This document shows, piece by piece, positions 30,775-39,832 of a stretch of DNA of 64,000 bases. How positions within the stretch are numbered: position 1 is the first letter of the stretch; every line of letters starts with the position of its first letter. The notes under the pieces were generated by a model, which saw nothing but the letters and a program-made list of their open reading frames with translations, had not been told where the DNA came from and ran no database searches. Source of the DNA: Collinsella sp. Lineage in GTDB: Bacteria > Actinomycetota > Coriobacteriia > Coriobacteriales > Coriobacteriaceae. The stretch spans positions 50,260 through 114,259 of the forward strand of contig DXZR01000001.1 of assembly GCA_019419555.1 (NCBI GenBank). The letters are read 5' to 3'. Made by a program: the position numbers and the translations under genes.

Positions 30775-32499
30775 CTACGACGCAACACCTTTGCCACGCG
30801 TGAAAAGCATATCGTCAATCGAAAGCTGCAGGATTTGCAGTTTACCCTGCTCCTCGGCTGGTATCAGCGACGAATCGAGCTTCTCCTTAAGGACTGCGAC
30901 TATGTACTGGCAGTTGATTGTGCTGGCGCGTGCGATTATGTCACGCAACACCTTACCCTCGATGTTTTCAAGGACGTCATGCACTATGAAGCGCGGAGTC
31001 TTGATGCCCTTTGATTCTGCAAACTGCTGATACGCTAAATCAAATGCGGCGATGAGTGACTTGCGTGTGCCCGTGCTGGAGCCAGCGGTATCACGTATTG
31101 CAACGGGGAACTTGTTCGACTCTTCATAGTAAACGAGCAGCGGCGATTCGTTGTTGAACTCCCTGGCAAGCGGAGTGAAGAATGCGTTAAACGCAAGCAT
31201 CATTGCAGCAAAATCGTTGGATTGCGGCTCGTCGCCATCATCAGACGAGCCAAGCGATGCGATTTTTCCCTCAATGCTGGTCTGTTCTACCTCAAAGCTG
31301 TTGAGCGTATCTATTACTTCTCGGCATTTGCCGATACTGCTCGAAAGCTCAACTAGGCGTGCCTGAAGCGACTCGTACTCATCGATGAGGTCTTGCTCCA
31401 CCAATGACATGAATTGGCTGTTCTGCGATGACAGTTGGCTGATTTCACGTTGCACAGATGCACGCTCGGCCTTCAGTTTTTCTGCCACACTCGCGAAATA
31501 GGCAATCTTGTTGTCGCAGAGCTGGTTGTTGAATGCGACCATCTCTTCGAAAGTTGCATTCACCATCGGGATCATCGAACAGACTTCCTCGAAAAACCGT
31601 CTGCTCAAATTAACGTCGGCTTGTCTACCGCGCTCTTGCATAGCAGTCTGCAGGGCCTCTTCATTTCGTTGCAGCCTGTAGTCTATGTCTGAGAGTTGCA
31701 GTGTCAGAGATGCGTATCGGGTGCGTGTAGCCGCGATTTCATCGCGGTTGGCCCTGTAGACATCGGCGTCGATGATGCTGTTGAGCTTGCACTGGACTTC
31801 TTCATGCTCGGCTTCGAGCCCTGCAAGTATCTGCTGCTGCTCGCTGACCGTATCGACGTTCTGGACTTTCTTATAGCGTTTGATGGACTCACGCGTCTTG
31901 TTCAAGTCCTTGTTGAGGTCGTCACGCTTTTTGTCGAGCGCCGGATCTGAGATGCCGAACAGAGCGTTGTAGACACTCCGGTAGATGGATGTGCTGCCGC
32001 TGGGAACGGTTTTGAGGAAGGAATTATCATCCCCGCCTACGGACACGCGGACAAATGAATTGATCAATTGGCGAAACGTGGGCACATTCGCTTCGTTCCC
32101 GAAAAGCAAGACATTGAGTCGTTGCTGGTAAGCTTTCTGCCCCATCTTTTCGCCGTCTATGTAGTACCTTCCATTCGGGAAGAGGTCGATTGTGAGAATC
32201 ACGTCATCGCCATCGGGAAAATCCGATGTCAGTGTCATGTCGACGGCGATCTTGTTTGTGACGATGAAATCGCGTAGCTCCTCGGTCACCGTGCCCGTGT
32301 CGGCGTCTGTGTAAATGAGCTTCCTGTCCTTGGCGCCCATTGCGATATCAATGAGCTTGAGGAAGGTTGTTTTTCCAACGCGATTGTGCGATTCGGAGTC
32401 CTCGGTATCGACGATGAGGTTGGCACCCTTGTGGAATAAGACCTCGCGAACTATTTCGTCAGTTGTTGTCTTGCGAATTCTAAGCGACTTGATGAACAT
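30775..32499 (-). CDS. ABC-3C system ATPase (DUF2326, SMC-like)
   Basis: 574 aa. The N-terminus MFIKSLRIRKTTTDEIVREV leads to NLIVDTEDSESHNRVGKTTFLKLID, a Walker A of the DUF2326 type (N-x-V-G-K-T-T). A long coiled coil spans ~residues 195-420, and the C-terminal ATPase lobe (AGSSTGTRKSLIAAFDLAYQ, then RFIVHDVLENIEG) supplies signature-like and Walker B regions. DUF2326 proteins are the ATPase of predicted ABC-three-component conflict systems. It is the last gene of a four-gene minus-strand operon and overlaps its upstream neighbour by 20 bp. Confidence 0.88.
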   Translation of the reverse strand: MFIKSLRIRKTTTDEIVREVLFHKGANLIVDTEDSESHNRVGKTTFLKLIDIAMGAKDRKLIYTDADTGTVTEELRDFIVTNKIAVDMTLTSDFPDGDDVILTIDLFPNGRYYIDGEKMGQKAYQQRLNVLLFGNEANVPTFRQLINSFVRVSVGGDDNSFLKTVPSGSTSIYRSVYNALFGISDPALDKKRDDLNKDLNKTRESIKRYKKVQNVDTVSEQQQILAGLEAEHEEVQCKLNSIIDADVYRANRDEIAATRTRYASLTLQLSDIDYRLQRNEEALQTAMQERGRQADVNLSRRFFEEVCSMIPMVNATFEEMVAFNNQLCDNKIAYFASVAEKLKAERASVQREISQLSSQNSQFMSLVEQDLIDEYESLQARLVELSSSIGKCREVIDTLNSFEVEQTSIEGKIASLGSSDDGDEPQSNDFAAMMLAFNAFFTPLAREFNNESPLLVYYEESNKFPVAIRDTAGSSTGTRKSLIAAFDLAYQQFAESKGIKTPRFIVHDVLENIEGKVLRDIIARASTINCQYIVAVLKEKLDSSLIPAEEQGKLQILQLSIDDMLFTRGKGVAS

Positions 32500-32734
32500 G
32501 TAGCCCTCCCTTCTCGTCTATTGACACGCGTCCGAGGAGGAAGAGAAAGTCCAAAGCCATGACAAAGAAGTCGTAGCTCACTTCTTTCTTGACCAGAGTG
32601 TTCGCCGTTACCTCATAGAGTTGACCGGCGTCCAAGCCTGGGTTCTGGTCGATGTAGCCATCCAAGGCGGCAGCGATGTAATAGACCGTGCTCGTCGGCT
32701 CATTATTGCGATCAAGCAGCAGCATCGTCATCAC
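32480..32734 (-). CDS. ABC-3C middle component (MC6-like)
   Basis: 84 aa, or 81 if starting at the third Met. MLLLDRNNEPTSTVYYIAAA, QLYEVTANTLVKKEVSYDFF and VMALDFLFLLGRVSIDEKGG fit the small winged-helix-like middle components placed just before DUF2326 ATPases. It overlaps both neighbours by about 20 bp, so its translation is coupled. Predicted to link the effector or sensor to the ATPase. Confidence 0.78.
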   Translation of the reverse strand: MMTMLLLDRNNEPTSTVYYIAAALDGYIDQNPGLDAGQLYEVTANTLVKKEVSYDFFVMALDFLFLLGRVSIDEKGGLHVHQVA

Positions 32735-33317
32735 CTGGCCTCAGAAGGACTCTGCATTTTGCCACGGCAACGGCAATCAACGCAACGCAGAACTGGTTGA
32801 TGATTTCTTCGGGGACCTCGTCAGCCTGAAAGCTTGCGTCATTCACAATCATGTTATAGATCTCGTTCTCGATGAGCTTGAGCTGTGCATCGCCGTTTCC
32901 TACGCACAGCTTGCCGTCATCGCGAACGTCTGCCACATTGACAAACATCTTGTTCAGCCTTTGGATGATGGCTTCGCTGTCGGGGAATTCCTTGATCACG
33001 CTGTCGAGACGAGCGTAGTTCTCAGAATACTCGTTGATGATGTTTAGGTAACGCGGTGCGTGGTTGTAAATCAGCTTCTTCTCTATAGGAGGCGGAGGCG
33101 TAAGGGGGAAATCTTCGCCCGTTGGCTCAGTCGACGAAATCATGATTTGCAGGAGTTTATACATGAGCGTCTTTGTAAGCGGCCGGTGCGGGCCAGACGA
33201 GACGGGCTGGTAGATGTTTATGTCATGTGAGTCATAGCTATTGGAGTCGCCGGTTATGTTCGTGGCGACCTTTCCAATTGCGCTCTGGCTTGTCTGCGTT
33301 GGCTTATCGCGAAGCAT
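32712..33317 (-). CDS. ABC-3C third component (CTD-type) protein
   Basis: 201 aa. The N-terminus has a Gly/Asn-rich motif SQSAIGKVATNITGDSNSYD then HDINIYQPV. The remainder (LTKTLMYKLLQIMISS, APRYLNIINEYSENYARLDS, INQFCVALIAVAVAKCRVLL) is helical, as in the CTD partners of ABC-3C systems. In those systems this gene usually fuses an effector to the CTD; no nuclease or other effector motif is visible here, so the effector may be the small membrane protein encoded just upstream. Confidence 0.72.
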   Translation of the reverse strand: MLRDKPTQTSQSAIGKVATNITGDSNSYDSHDINIYQPVSSGPHRPLTKTLMYKLLQIMISSTEPTGEDFPLTPPPPIEKKLIYNHAPRYLNIINEYSENYARLDSVIKEFPDSEAIIQRLNKMFVNVADVRDDGKLCVGNGDAQLKLIENEIYNMIVNDASFQADEVPEEIINQFCVALIAVAVAKCRVLLRPGDDDAAA

Positions 33318-33501
33318 GGATGTTCGCCGAGTTGTTGCTGCCTACGACGTTTGTGGCAACTTTACCTGTAGCGGTCTGCGAGTTGTCGCTTAGACTCTTT
33401 TTGATTGACTTGATCTCTTGCTTGTTTTGGAGCGAGATGACGGCGGCGGCGATGGATGCGATAGACGCGATAATTCCAAGGATAAGGTTCACAGTCTCCA
33501 T
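33304..33501 (-). CDS. Small membrane protein, first gene of the ABC-3C operon
   Basis: 65 aa, starting at the ATG behind GGAGG. METVNLILGIIASIASIAAA then VISLQ forms one N-terminal membrane segment, followed by a basic stretch (NKQEIKSIKKSL) and a C-terminal SQTATGKVATNVVGSNNSAN motif. That last motif repeats the N-terminal motif of the next gene's protein (SQSAIGKVATNITGDSN). It overlaps that gene by 14 bp. It may anchor the complex or act as a membrane effector. Confidence 0.75.
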   Translation of the reverse strand: METVNLILGIIASIASIAAAVISLQNKQEIKSIKKSLSDNSQTATGKVATNVVGSNNSANIHASR

Positions 33502-33700
33502 CTTGCCTCCCAAATGTCAAGTCCAATATTCTAGACCATTATCGAGCGTTCGCTCGTTGCGTTGCCTCTAATTCTTGCTAATGGTCACAAACTGCCGAAC
33601 GGACTGGATGACCTCACTTTGTGACCGACCTTTAGCCTATTTGCATGGTTAAGGGACGGTTCGTTTGTGCTGGCCTATGTCAATCGAAAGGCAGGCCGAC

Positions 33701-34367
33701 ATGGACGGAGACGACCATAGCATCGACGACGAGGAAGAGGTCGCAGCACAGGCGGGCGGCCAAGAAGGGGTCGCGCAGGCGGAAGAGCCGCAGGCAGTGG
33801 ACTCGGAGAGGGGCTACCAGGCGCTTCTCGCCAAGCAGGAGGCTCGCATCAAGGAGCTTGAGGGGCAAGTGGCCGAGGCTGCCAAGAGCGCCGAGGTGGC
33901 GGACGCCCTGCGCGACGAAATCCAGCAGGTGAAGGCCAGGCGGCCGATGAGCGCATCGCCTTCGCGGCAGACATGGCGACGTTCGCAACCATGAACCTGA
34001 CCCACCTCTTCTACTCATGCACGGCGCTGGAGGTGGTCTCCGGTTTGGGCAACCTCGCAGGTGTCAAGTCGTGCGGTTCGCGTTCGCTTCGCGCTCGTCG
34101 CCCGCCGAGCTGGACTTCCGAGGCTTCGACCCGTCTGCGCTCACCGACCTGACCTACTGCTTCTCGGGGTGCTCGTCGCTGGTGACGATCTACGCCGACG
34201 CCACCTGGGCGCTGCCTTCGAGCGGGGTTTCGGACTCGCAGTGCTTCTATAACTGCTACAAGCTGACGGGCGGCAACGGAACCACGTATGCAAGCAGCAG
34301 GACGGTTTATACCCACTTCCGTATCGATACGACGGCTACGCCTGGTTACCTGACTGTCTCTGCTTGA
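33701..34367 (+). pseudogene. Decayed phage-type fusion: scaffold-like N-terminus joined to a DUF285-like C-terminus
   Basis: From the ATG at 33701 an acidic, coiled-coil sequence (MDGDDHSIDDEEEVAAQAGG... ARIKELEGQVAEAAKSAEV) resembles a phage scaffolding protein. A frameshift near 33940 leads to ADERIAFAADMATFATMNLT and HLFYSCTALEVVSGLGNLAG, DUF285/BspA-like repeats. A second shift near 34090 leads to ELDFRGFDPSALTDLTYCFS and the C-terminus ending TPGYLTVSA at 34367. At least two frame changes and joined unrelated parts mark a deleted prophage region. Confidence 0.7.
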
Positions 34368-35247
34368 CATGCTCTTTGGCTACGGTATTTGCGTCAGTCT
34401 GGGTAATATCCGAGAACATTTCATCAACGATGCGGACATGGCATTCATAAGCTGCATACCTGCTGGACCTCACCGCATTTTCCGCTTCCTGCAGGCGTGT
34501 TGCAGCATCCCTGAATCGGGATTTTGCCGCCATTTGCCCCATGATGGAGTCTGGGTGGTTGTCACTGAGTACGTCTGCGTCTCTCAGTTCTATTTCCGCA
34601 CTTGCAATGCGTTCCATAAGCAGATTGTATTGGGCATCGCCGACCTCAGACAGGCAGAGCACAAGGTCTTTAAACGCTGCTGCGGTCAGCATTCGATTGA
34701 GCACTGCCCTGCAAGCTTCTGGCTCGGCATTCGCCTTCGCGACCATATCATTCACGAGGTATTTTTCCCATTCCTCATGGTCTCCGCCGTTGCCGCCAGA
34801 CTGTTCCGGAAGCCACTCCGCACTAACTTTTCTCGTCATACGCTCGATGGACAGAACAGCCTCGCCGCTGAGACCAAGGAAGTCAGCAATATCTTGGAGC
34901 TCGTACGTATCACAATCGGTCTCCCCGATGAGAAAACCTACTGGCTTTCCGAATATGTCAGCCAGATCTACGAGGTCATCCCATTGAGGAAACTGATCTC
35001 CTTTTCGAAATCGGCTGATCTTTCTCGCAATCGCCTTGCGGCCGTTCTCCCTTTCCACTGCATAGCGGTCATCGGCTAGCGAGGCATCATCGGCACCGTT
35101 ACGCTTTTGATAGAGCAGACGCGCAAGGCCGATATTGCTAATGCCTCTGCGCCCCTTTTCTATTTCATAGCTTTCCATCAAACCGCTGAGTCTCTTTGGA
35201 AAAATGTCCTTAGGGCGATCTTTGCGGACGTACATTGTCTTAATCAT
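34336..35247 (-). CDS. HTH-type regulator, Coriobacteria-like, unknown role
   Basis: 303 aa. Residues ~15-120 contain an XRE-like region split by an insertion (KRLSGLMESYEIEKGRRGIS, NIGLARLLYQ, then RKAIARKISRFRKGDQFPQW and DDLVDLADIFGKPVGFLIGE). The rest is helical (ACRAVLNRMLTAAAFKDLVL, ARLQEAENAVRSSRYAAYEC). GAGG precedes the ATG. Its 3' end overlaps the decayed phage gene by 32 bp. Its role as a regulator in the island is inferred. Confidence 0.72.
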   Translation of the reverse strand: MIKTMYVRKDRPKDIFPKRLSGLMESYEIEKGRRGISNIGLARLLYQKRNGADDASLADDRYAVERENGRKAIARKISRFRKGDQFPQWDDLVDLADIFGKPVGFLIGETDCDTYELQDIADFLGLSGEAVLSIERMTRKVSAEWLPEQSGGNGGDHEEWEKYLVNDMVAKANAEPEACRAVLNRMLTAAAFKDLVLCLSEVGDAQYNLLMERIASAEIELRDADVLSDNHPDSIMGQMAAKSRFRDAATRLQEAENAVRSSRYAAYECHVRIVDEMFSDITQTDANTVAKEHVKQRQSGNQA

Positions 35248-35377
35248 TCCTCATTAACAACAGATAAGACAATTATAGGACATATACCGTCTTATTTACC
35301 GATGGCATGATAGCACTGTCGAAAGTGAGCACCCCAGTGGAAGCGGTGCTGAAGTGAAAGAAAGTGAGGAAAAGGCA

Positions 35378-35722
35378 ATGACGACTTGGGACTATGCGCA
35401 ATTGTCGCATCTGGCGAAAGAGCTCGGTGGGCCTCAGGCGCTGATCAGCAATATCAGAGCGGGCGGGATTTCCGTTGGAAGAATCCAGGGTGGAGTAATC
35501 GGTTCTGTAGCCACGCTAGTCGCAGGTGGAATCGGACTGTATGCCTACGACAAGCACCAGAGGAAGATCGCTCTTGCTGAACAGAGTGCAACCATGCTCA
35601 AGGCGAACATCGAAGTATACGAAGAGGCACATTCGTCAACAGAAGTTGATGAGGCTACGAGAGAGACGCAACATAGTGAGGAGGAAACGGTAACTGAATC
35701 CAGTGGCGGCGAAGAGGCCTAG
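35378..35722 (+). CDS. Hypothetical single-pass membrane protein
   Basis: 114 aa, divergent from the HTH regulator. I start at MTTWDYAQLS behind GAGGAAAAGG. Residues ~37-57 (GGVIGSVATLVAGGIGLYAY) form one membrane segment, followed by DKHQRKIALAEQSATMLKAN and an acidic Glu/Thr/Ser-rich tail (EEETVTESSGGEEA). Not recognised. The regulator-membrane-protein pair could be a unit. Confidence 0.6.
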   Translation: MTTWDYAQLSHLAKELGGPQALISNIRAGGISVGRIQGGVIGSVATLVAGGIGLYAYDKHQRKIALAEQSATMLKANIEVYEEAHSSTEVDEATRETQHSEEETVTESSGGEEA

Positions 35723-35754
35723 CCACCAGATTCATTAGACAGCCACTACCACGA

Positions 35755-35780
35755 GGAGCCCCGGTATGTACCAGGGCTCC
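35755..35780 (+). terminator. Possible terminator hairpin
   Basis: GGAGCCC-(CGGTATGTACCA)-GGGCTCC with a nested GGTA/TACC pair, followed by AATTCGTTCTT. Weak T-tract. Confidence 0.5.
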
Positions 35781-35809
35781 AATTCGTTCTTATACCTTGC
35801 AGCGGATAC

Positions 35810-35996
35810 TTAGATCTCTCGGGACTTGCAGTAGAGCGGGTCGCCCTCTCCGACCAGCACATCCCACCGCCATTGCGGGGTCTCGGTGCCGGACTGGCAG
35901 AGCGCATCGAGGGGCATGACTTTTTGCTCGGGCGAGCAGGGGCAAAGGTCTGCCTTGATGTGGGCCATGTCTTCGGCCTGGCCGGCGAGCTTTTTT
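35810..35996 (-). pseudogene. Possible C-terminal remnant of an unidentified protein
   Basis: One minus-strand frame is protein-like: KKLAGQAEDMAHIKADLCPC, SPEQKVMPLDALCQSGTETP, QWRWDVLVGEGDPLYCKSREI, stop at 35810. It has no start and is preceded by a stop. The nearest upstream Met (…MGDRVPKAWSPDKK) is in another frame. Composition with C-P-C and W-R-W suggests a real, decayed gene end. Unidentified. Confidence 0.4.
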
Positions 35997-36054
35997 ATCC
36001 GGGGACCATGCTTTCGGCACGCGATCCCCCATCCTCAACCTCCCAAATCAAAAA

Positions 36055-36194
36055 CTCAATCTGTAACACCTAGACTCGATTTGAGCAGATATCTGTTACA
36101 GATTGAGACGTTTCGGCAGAGTGATTCCCGTTTGTCTTGATTTGTAACAGGTAGAGGCAAAAAACTCGACTTGATGTTACAGATTTAGACAAAC
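36055..36194. repeat. Interspersed palindromic repeat, copy A (two units)
   Basis: Two tandem palindromes: 36055-36109 and 36130-36194. Each has a left arm like GTCTYRATYTGTAACA and a right arm TGTTACAGATTNAGAC, separated by ~25-30 bases (…AAAAACTCGACTTGA…). It lies between convergent gene ends. Confidence 0.9.
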
Positions 36195-36280
36195 GGCTGC
36201 CGACCCGCGCGAAAACAAAAAGGCCGCATGCGAACCCGTGGAGGGATTCGCATGCGGCCGACAGGGGTATGCGGCGGAAA

Positions 36281-37702
36281 CTAGGCCATGAGCAGGCCGG
36301 TCTCCGCGACGTTCTTGTACCAGTACGCGCTCGCCTTGGGATAGCGCTTCTGGGTCTCAAAGTCGATGTAGAACAGGCCGTAACGTTTGTTATAGCCGTT
36401 GGTCCAGGAGAACTGGTCCTGCAGCGACCACACAAAGTAGCCGTCGACGTTTACGCCGCCGTCGATTGCCTTGAGGATCCATGCGAGATGTTGACGCATG
36501 TAGTCGATGCGAGGGGCGTCGTCGATAAAGCCATCCTCGAAGTCGTCCTTATAGCCCATGCCGTTCTCGGTGATGTAAATCTTCTTGTAGTTGGGGTAAT
36601 CGTTCTTAATGCGCAGCAGCAGGTCGTAGAGGCCCTCGGGATAGATGATCCAGTCCCAATCGGTGGTGGGTACGCCTTCGCGCACGCATGACTCGCCCAC
36701 GCCCTTGAGGAACCAGCGCGAGGAGCCCTTGTCGCCGGTGCCATTGTGGTTGATGTCGTTTTCGCCCTCGGCGGCACGCAGGAACTGGCACTTGTAGGTG
36801 TTGACGCCCAGGCAATCGTTGTAGGGGAGCGCGGCGGTCAGCGCGGCGATGTCCTCGTCGCGGACGTCGAGCTCGCCGCCGGCGATATGGGCCAGCTTGG
36901 TCGCAGCCTCCATGGTGTCGGCTGCATAGTGGCCGCGGAAGGTGGCGTCGAGTACCCAGCGGTTGTTGATGACGTCGGCCATGCGAGCTGCCTCGCAGTC
37001 GGCGGCGTTGTTGGGGTCGAGGGGATACTTGGGCTCCAGGTTCTGGACAATGCCGATCTCGCCCTCAAAGCCGCCCTCATGGAAGGCGACGACAGCCTTG
37101 GCGTGGGCCACCATCATGTTGTGCATGAGCTGGAAGGCCTTGTCCAGGCGGTACTTCTCGCCGTGCGGCCAGTTGCCGACGATAAAGCTGCCCTCGGCGG
37201 TTGCGGGAATCTCGTTAAACGTGAACCAGTGCTTGACCTCGGTGAACTCGGCAAAGCAGAACTTGGCGTACTCGACGAAGGCGTCGATCGTCGCGCGCGT
37301 CAGGAAACCCTCGCCGCCGTTCTGGTAAAAGGCCTCGGGCGTATCGAAGTGATCGAGCGTGACATAGGGGATAACGCCAGCTTTGTTGCAGGTGGCGAAA
37401 AGCTCGTGATAGAAAGCGACACCCTCGGGGTTAATCTCGCCGGTGCCACTGGGGAAGATGCGGCTCCAAGCGATGGAGACGCGAATGCCGTTAATGCCAA
37501 AGCGCTGGCACAAATCGATATCGACCGGATATTTGTTGTAGAAGTCGCTTGCAGGATCGGGGGAGAAGCGACCCTGGGCTGCCAGGAAATCGTCCCAGGG
37601 CACTTTGCCCTTGCCGTGCGTACGGGTCTCGCCCTCAACCTGGTAAGCAGCGGTGGCGCCGCCAAAGACAAAGCCGTCGGGGAACTGCATGGGGTTGGTC
37701 AT
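36281..37702 (-). CDS. lacG: 6-phospho-beta-galactosidase, GH1 (module 1)
   Basis: 473 aa cytosolic enzyme that splits PTS-imported galactoside-6-phosphates. GH1 landmarks: FVFGGATAAYQVEGETRTHGKGK, HWFTFNEI (acid/base Glu164) and YITENGMGYKD (nucleophile Glu). The phosphate loop FSWTNGYNKRYGLFY retains the Ser, Lys and Tyr that bind the 6-phosphate. Overall sequence is closest to LacG rather than BglA. RBS AAAGGA. It follows lacE of module 1 by 76 bases. Confidence 0.9.
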   Translation of the reverse strand: MTNPMQFPDGFVFGGATAAYQVEGETRTHGKGKVPWDDFLAAQGRFSPDPASDFYNKYPVDIDLCQRFGINGIRVSIAWSRIFPSGTGEINPEGVAFYHELFATCNKAGVIPYVTLDHFDTPEAFYQNGGEGFLTRATIDAFVEYAKFCFAEFTEVKHWFTFNEIPATAEGSFIVGNWPHGEKYRLDKAFQLMHNMMVAHAKAVVAFHEGGFEGEIGIVQNLEPKYPLDPNNAADCEAARMADVINNRWVLDATFRGHYAADTMEAATKLAHIAGGELDVRDEDIAALTAALPYNDCLGVNTYKCQFLRAAEGENDINHNGTGDKGSSRWFLKGVGESCVREGVPTTDWDWIIYPEGLYDLLLRIKNDYPNYKKIYITENGMGYKDDFEDGFIDDAPRIDYMRQHLAWILKAIDGGVNVDGYFVWSLQDQFSWTNGYNKRYGLFYIDFETQKRYPKASAYWYKNVAETGLLMA

Positions 37703-37778
37703 GAGTCATCCTTTCTGTGGGATACGAATAGGGAGAGGTGCCCGAACTGGGGATCCGGGCACCAACAGAGGGAGGAAA

Positions 37779-39557
37779 CTAGTCGAGGTTCTCGCGGAGC
37801 CACTTAATGGCGCCGGCGGGGTCGCGAGTAAGGTCGATATATTCCTTACCGCGCGGGGCGAGCAGCTTAATGCCCAGGCGATCGGTGTCGGCCTTCATGT
37901 CGTTGTAGTAGCTACGAACCTGCGGGGCAAGCACGATAACGTCGTACTGATCCATGATGGCAGTGTGCTGACCATAGGCGCCTGCGGAGGAAGCGATGTT
38001 CTCTCCGGTCTGCGCGGCACCTTCCTTGATGGCGTTGGCAAGCATGGCAGAGGTGCCGGCACCGGCGCACAGGACGAGGACCTTCAGGCCGTCGACATCC
38101 TTCTTAGCGGATGCGTCGGCGGCAGGCTCGGGCTGATCGGCGACAGGCTTGCTTTCGGCGGCAGCGGCGGTCGTCTCGACGGAAGCGGTGGCCTGCTCGA
38201 CAGCGGGCGCAGAGGCGTCGGCGGCGATGGCAGCGGCACCATTGGACTCGAGACCCAGCTCGGCGGCGCGCTCGGCCTCCTGGTCGCAGAGCAGCTTATC
38301 GTATGCCTTCAAGAACGGCAGGTAGATGATGGCGTCCAGTAAGATGATGATCGCGACAAATACCAGGGCGATAAGCTGGAAGTTCGTGGTGATGAAGATG
38401 CCGATGGGGGCGGGGGTGGCCCAAGGCACCACGAAGGAGAAGCCGTTCATGCCTACGTTATCGATAAAGAACTTGGCAACGCTCACGTTGACGCAGCCGG
38501 CGGCAACAAATGGGATGAGCATGTAGGGGTTAAGGATCATCGGCGCGCCAAAGAGCAGCGGTTCGTTGACGGCAAAGGCAACAGGAACAATCGAGGCCTT
38601 ACCGACGGCTTTGAGCTGCTTGGACTTCATAAAGAGAATCAGCAGAAGCGGCACGATGAAGGTGGCGCCGGTGCCGCCGAACTCACCTACGAGCGACATG
38701 TTAAAGGTGAGGGAGTGGGCGGGGTGGCCACCGGCCAGCAGAACCTGCAGGTTCTCGGCCTGGTTGGCAAGACGGATGGGGTCGATGCCCGGCTGGACGA
38801 TCGAGGGGCCGTGGACGCCGATGAACCAGAAGAACGCGGTGGCTGCCTGGATAAGGATAAGGCCAGGATAGGTTTCTGCAGCGGTAAAGAGCGGGGAGAG
38901 CAGCTTGATGAGCAGCTCGGAGAACGGAACGCCCATGAGGTTGCGCACAACCACATCGATGATGCCGCAGATGATGACGGCGCCGCCAAAGGGGATGATG
39001 TCGCGGAAGTTCTGAGCGATGGCGCCCGGGACCTCCTTGGGCAGCTTAATGGTCAGATCGCGCGAGACGCAGAACTTATAAACCCACACGGTAATGAACG
39101 CGGCGATATAGGCCGAGAACAGACCGCGCGTACCCATGCTGGTGCAATCGAAGACCGAAAGCTCGGAGCCGTCGAACTTGGTGGTGAACTGCGTAACGGC
39201 GAGCAAAAGCATGCTGCACTGGGCGGCCACCATGGTGGAACCGTCGTTGAGCACTTTGCCGGCGGGCATGCGACGGTTCATGGATGCCGTGAAGTTCTTG
39301 GCGGTGGTGCCGGCAACCATGATGCCCATGACGCCCATGGTGAAGTTGTAGAGCTTGTTGCACCAGTCGATGAGCGGCTGGGGCAGCGTGATGCCGACTA
39401 CGCCGGGAAGCGTGGCGATCAGCAGAAAGATCGAAGAGGTAAGGACGATGGGCATGCACCCAAGGAATCCGTCCTTGATGGCCTGGAGGTAGATGTTCCT
39501 CGAGATCTTCTCAAAGAACGGTTGATGCTTTTCGAGCATCTTTACGATGGCGTCCAT
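37779..39557 (-). CDS. lacE: PTS lactose/cellobiose-family EIICB (module 1)
   Basis: 592 aa. The N-terminal ~440 residues are the EIIC channel (MDAIVKMLEKHQPFFEKISR, GVHGPSIVQPGIDPI, FAVNEPLLFGAPMILNPYM). An Ala/Pro/Glu-rich linker (~445-490) follows. The C-terminal EIIB has VLVLCAGAGTSAMLANA with phosphorylated Cys497. AAAGGAG lies before the ATG. Needs a separate EIIA; the only one in the window is lacF at 50968. First gene of the lacE-lacG pair, controlled by the divergent LacI gene. Confidence 0.93.
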   Translation of the reverse strand: MDAIVKMLEKHQPFFEKISRNIYLQAIKDGFLGCMPIVLTSSIFLLIATLPGVVGITLPQPLIDWCNKLYNFTMGVMGIMVAGTTAKNFTASMNRRMPAGKVLNDGSTMVAAQCSMLLLAVTQFTTKFDGSELSVFDCTSMGTRGLFSAYIAAFITVWVYKFCVSRDLTIKLPKEVPGAIAQNFRDIIPFGGAVIICGIIDVVVRNLMGVPFSELLIKLLSPLFTAAETYPGLILIQAATAFFWFIGVHGPSIVQPGIDPIRLANQAENLQVLLAGGHPAHSLTFNMSLVGEFGGTGATFIVPLLLILFMKSKQLKAVGKASIVPVAFAVNEPLLFGAPMILNPYMLIPFVAAGCVNVSVAKFFIDNVGMNGFSFVVPWATPAPIGIFITTNFQLIALVFVAIIILLDAIIYLPFLKAYDKLLCDQEAERAAELGLESNGAAAIAADASAPAVEQATASVETTAAAAESKPVADQPEPAADASAKKDVDGLKVLVLCAGAGTSAMLANAIKEGAAQTGENIASSAGAYGQHTAIMDQYDVIVLAPQVRSYYNDMKADTDRLGIKLLAPRGKEYIDLTRDPAGAIKWLRENLD

Positions 39558-39660
39558 AGAGCTCCTTTGCTGCTTGATGCGCGATGCATGTGGATGGAAC
39601 TGGTCGTCGATGGATGGTCAGGACTGCCCGGAAACCTTCCTGGGTAAGGAAGGCATTGCG

Positions 39661-39680
39661 AAATGACAACGTTGTCATTT
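39661..39680. promoter_or_regulatory. LacI-type operator, module 1
   Basis: AAATGACAACGTTGTCATTT is a perfect 20-bp palindrome between lacE and the divergent lacI-like gene. A second partial site, TAATGACAACGTAAGAC, lies at 39684-39700. The central CG is typical of LacI-family operators. Confidence 0.85.
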
Positions 39681-39832
39681 CGTTAATGACAACGTAAGAC
39701 ATTTTTGGAAGAGCAACAAGGATTTACGGGTGAACGGTCGATATTGTCCGATAAACGGCTGATTTGTCAGTTGGGCAGGTAGTGTATGCTAGAACACAAA
39801 AAACAAGCGATGCAAAACCGACTGGAGAAGTA

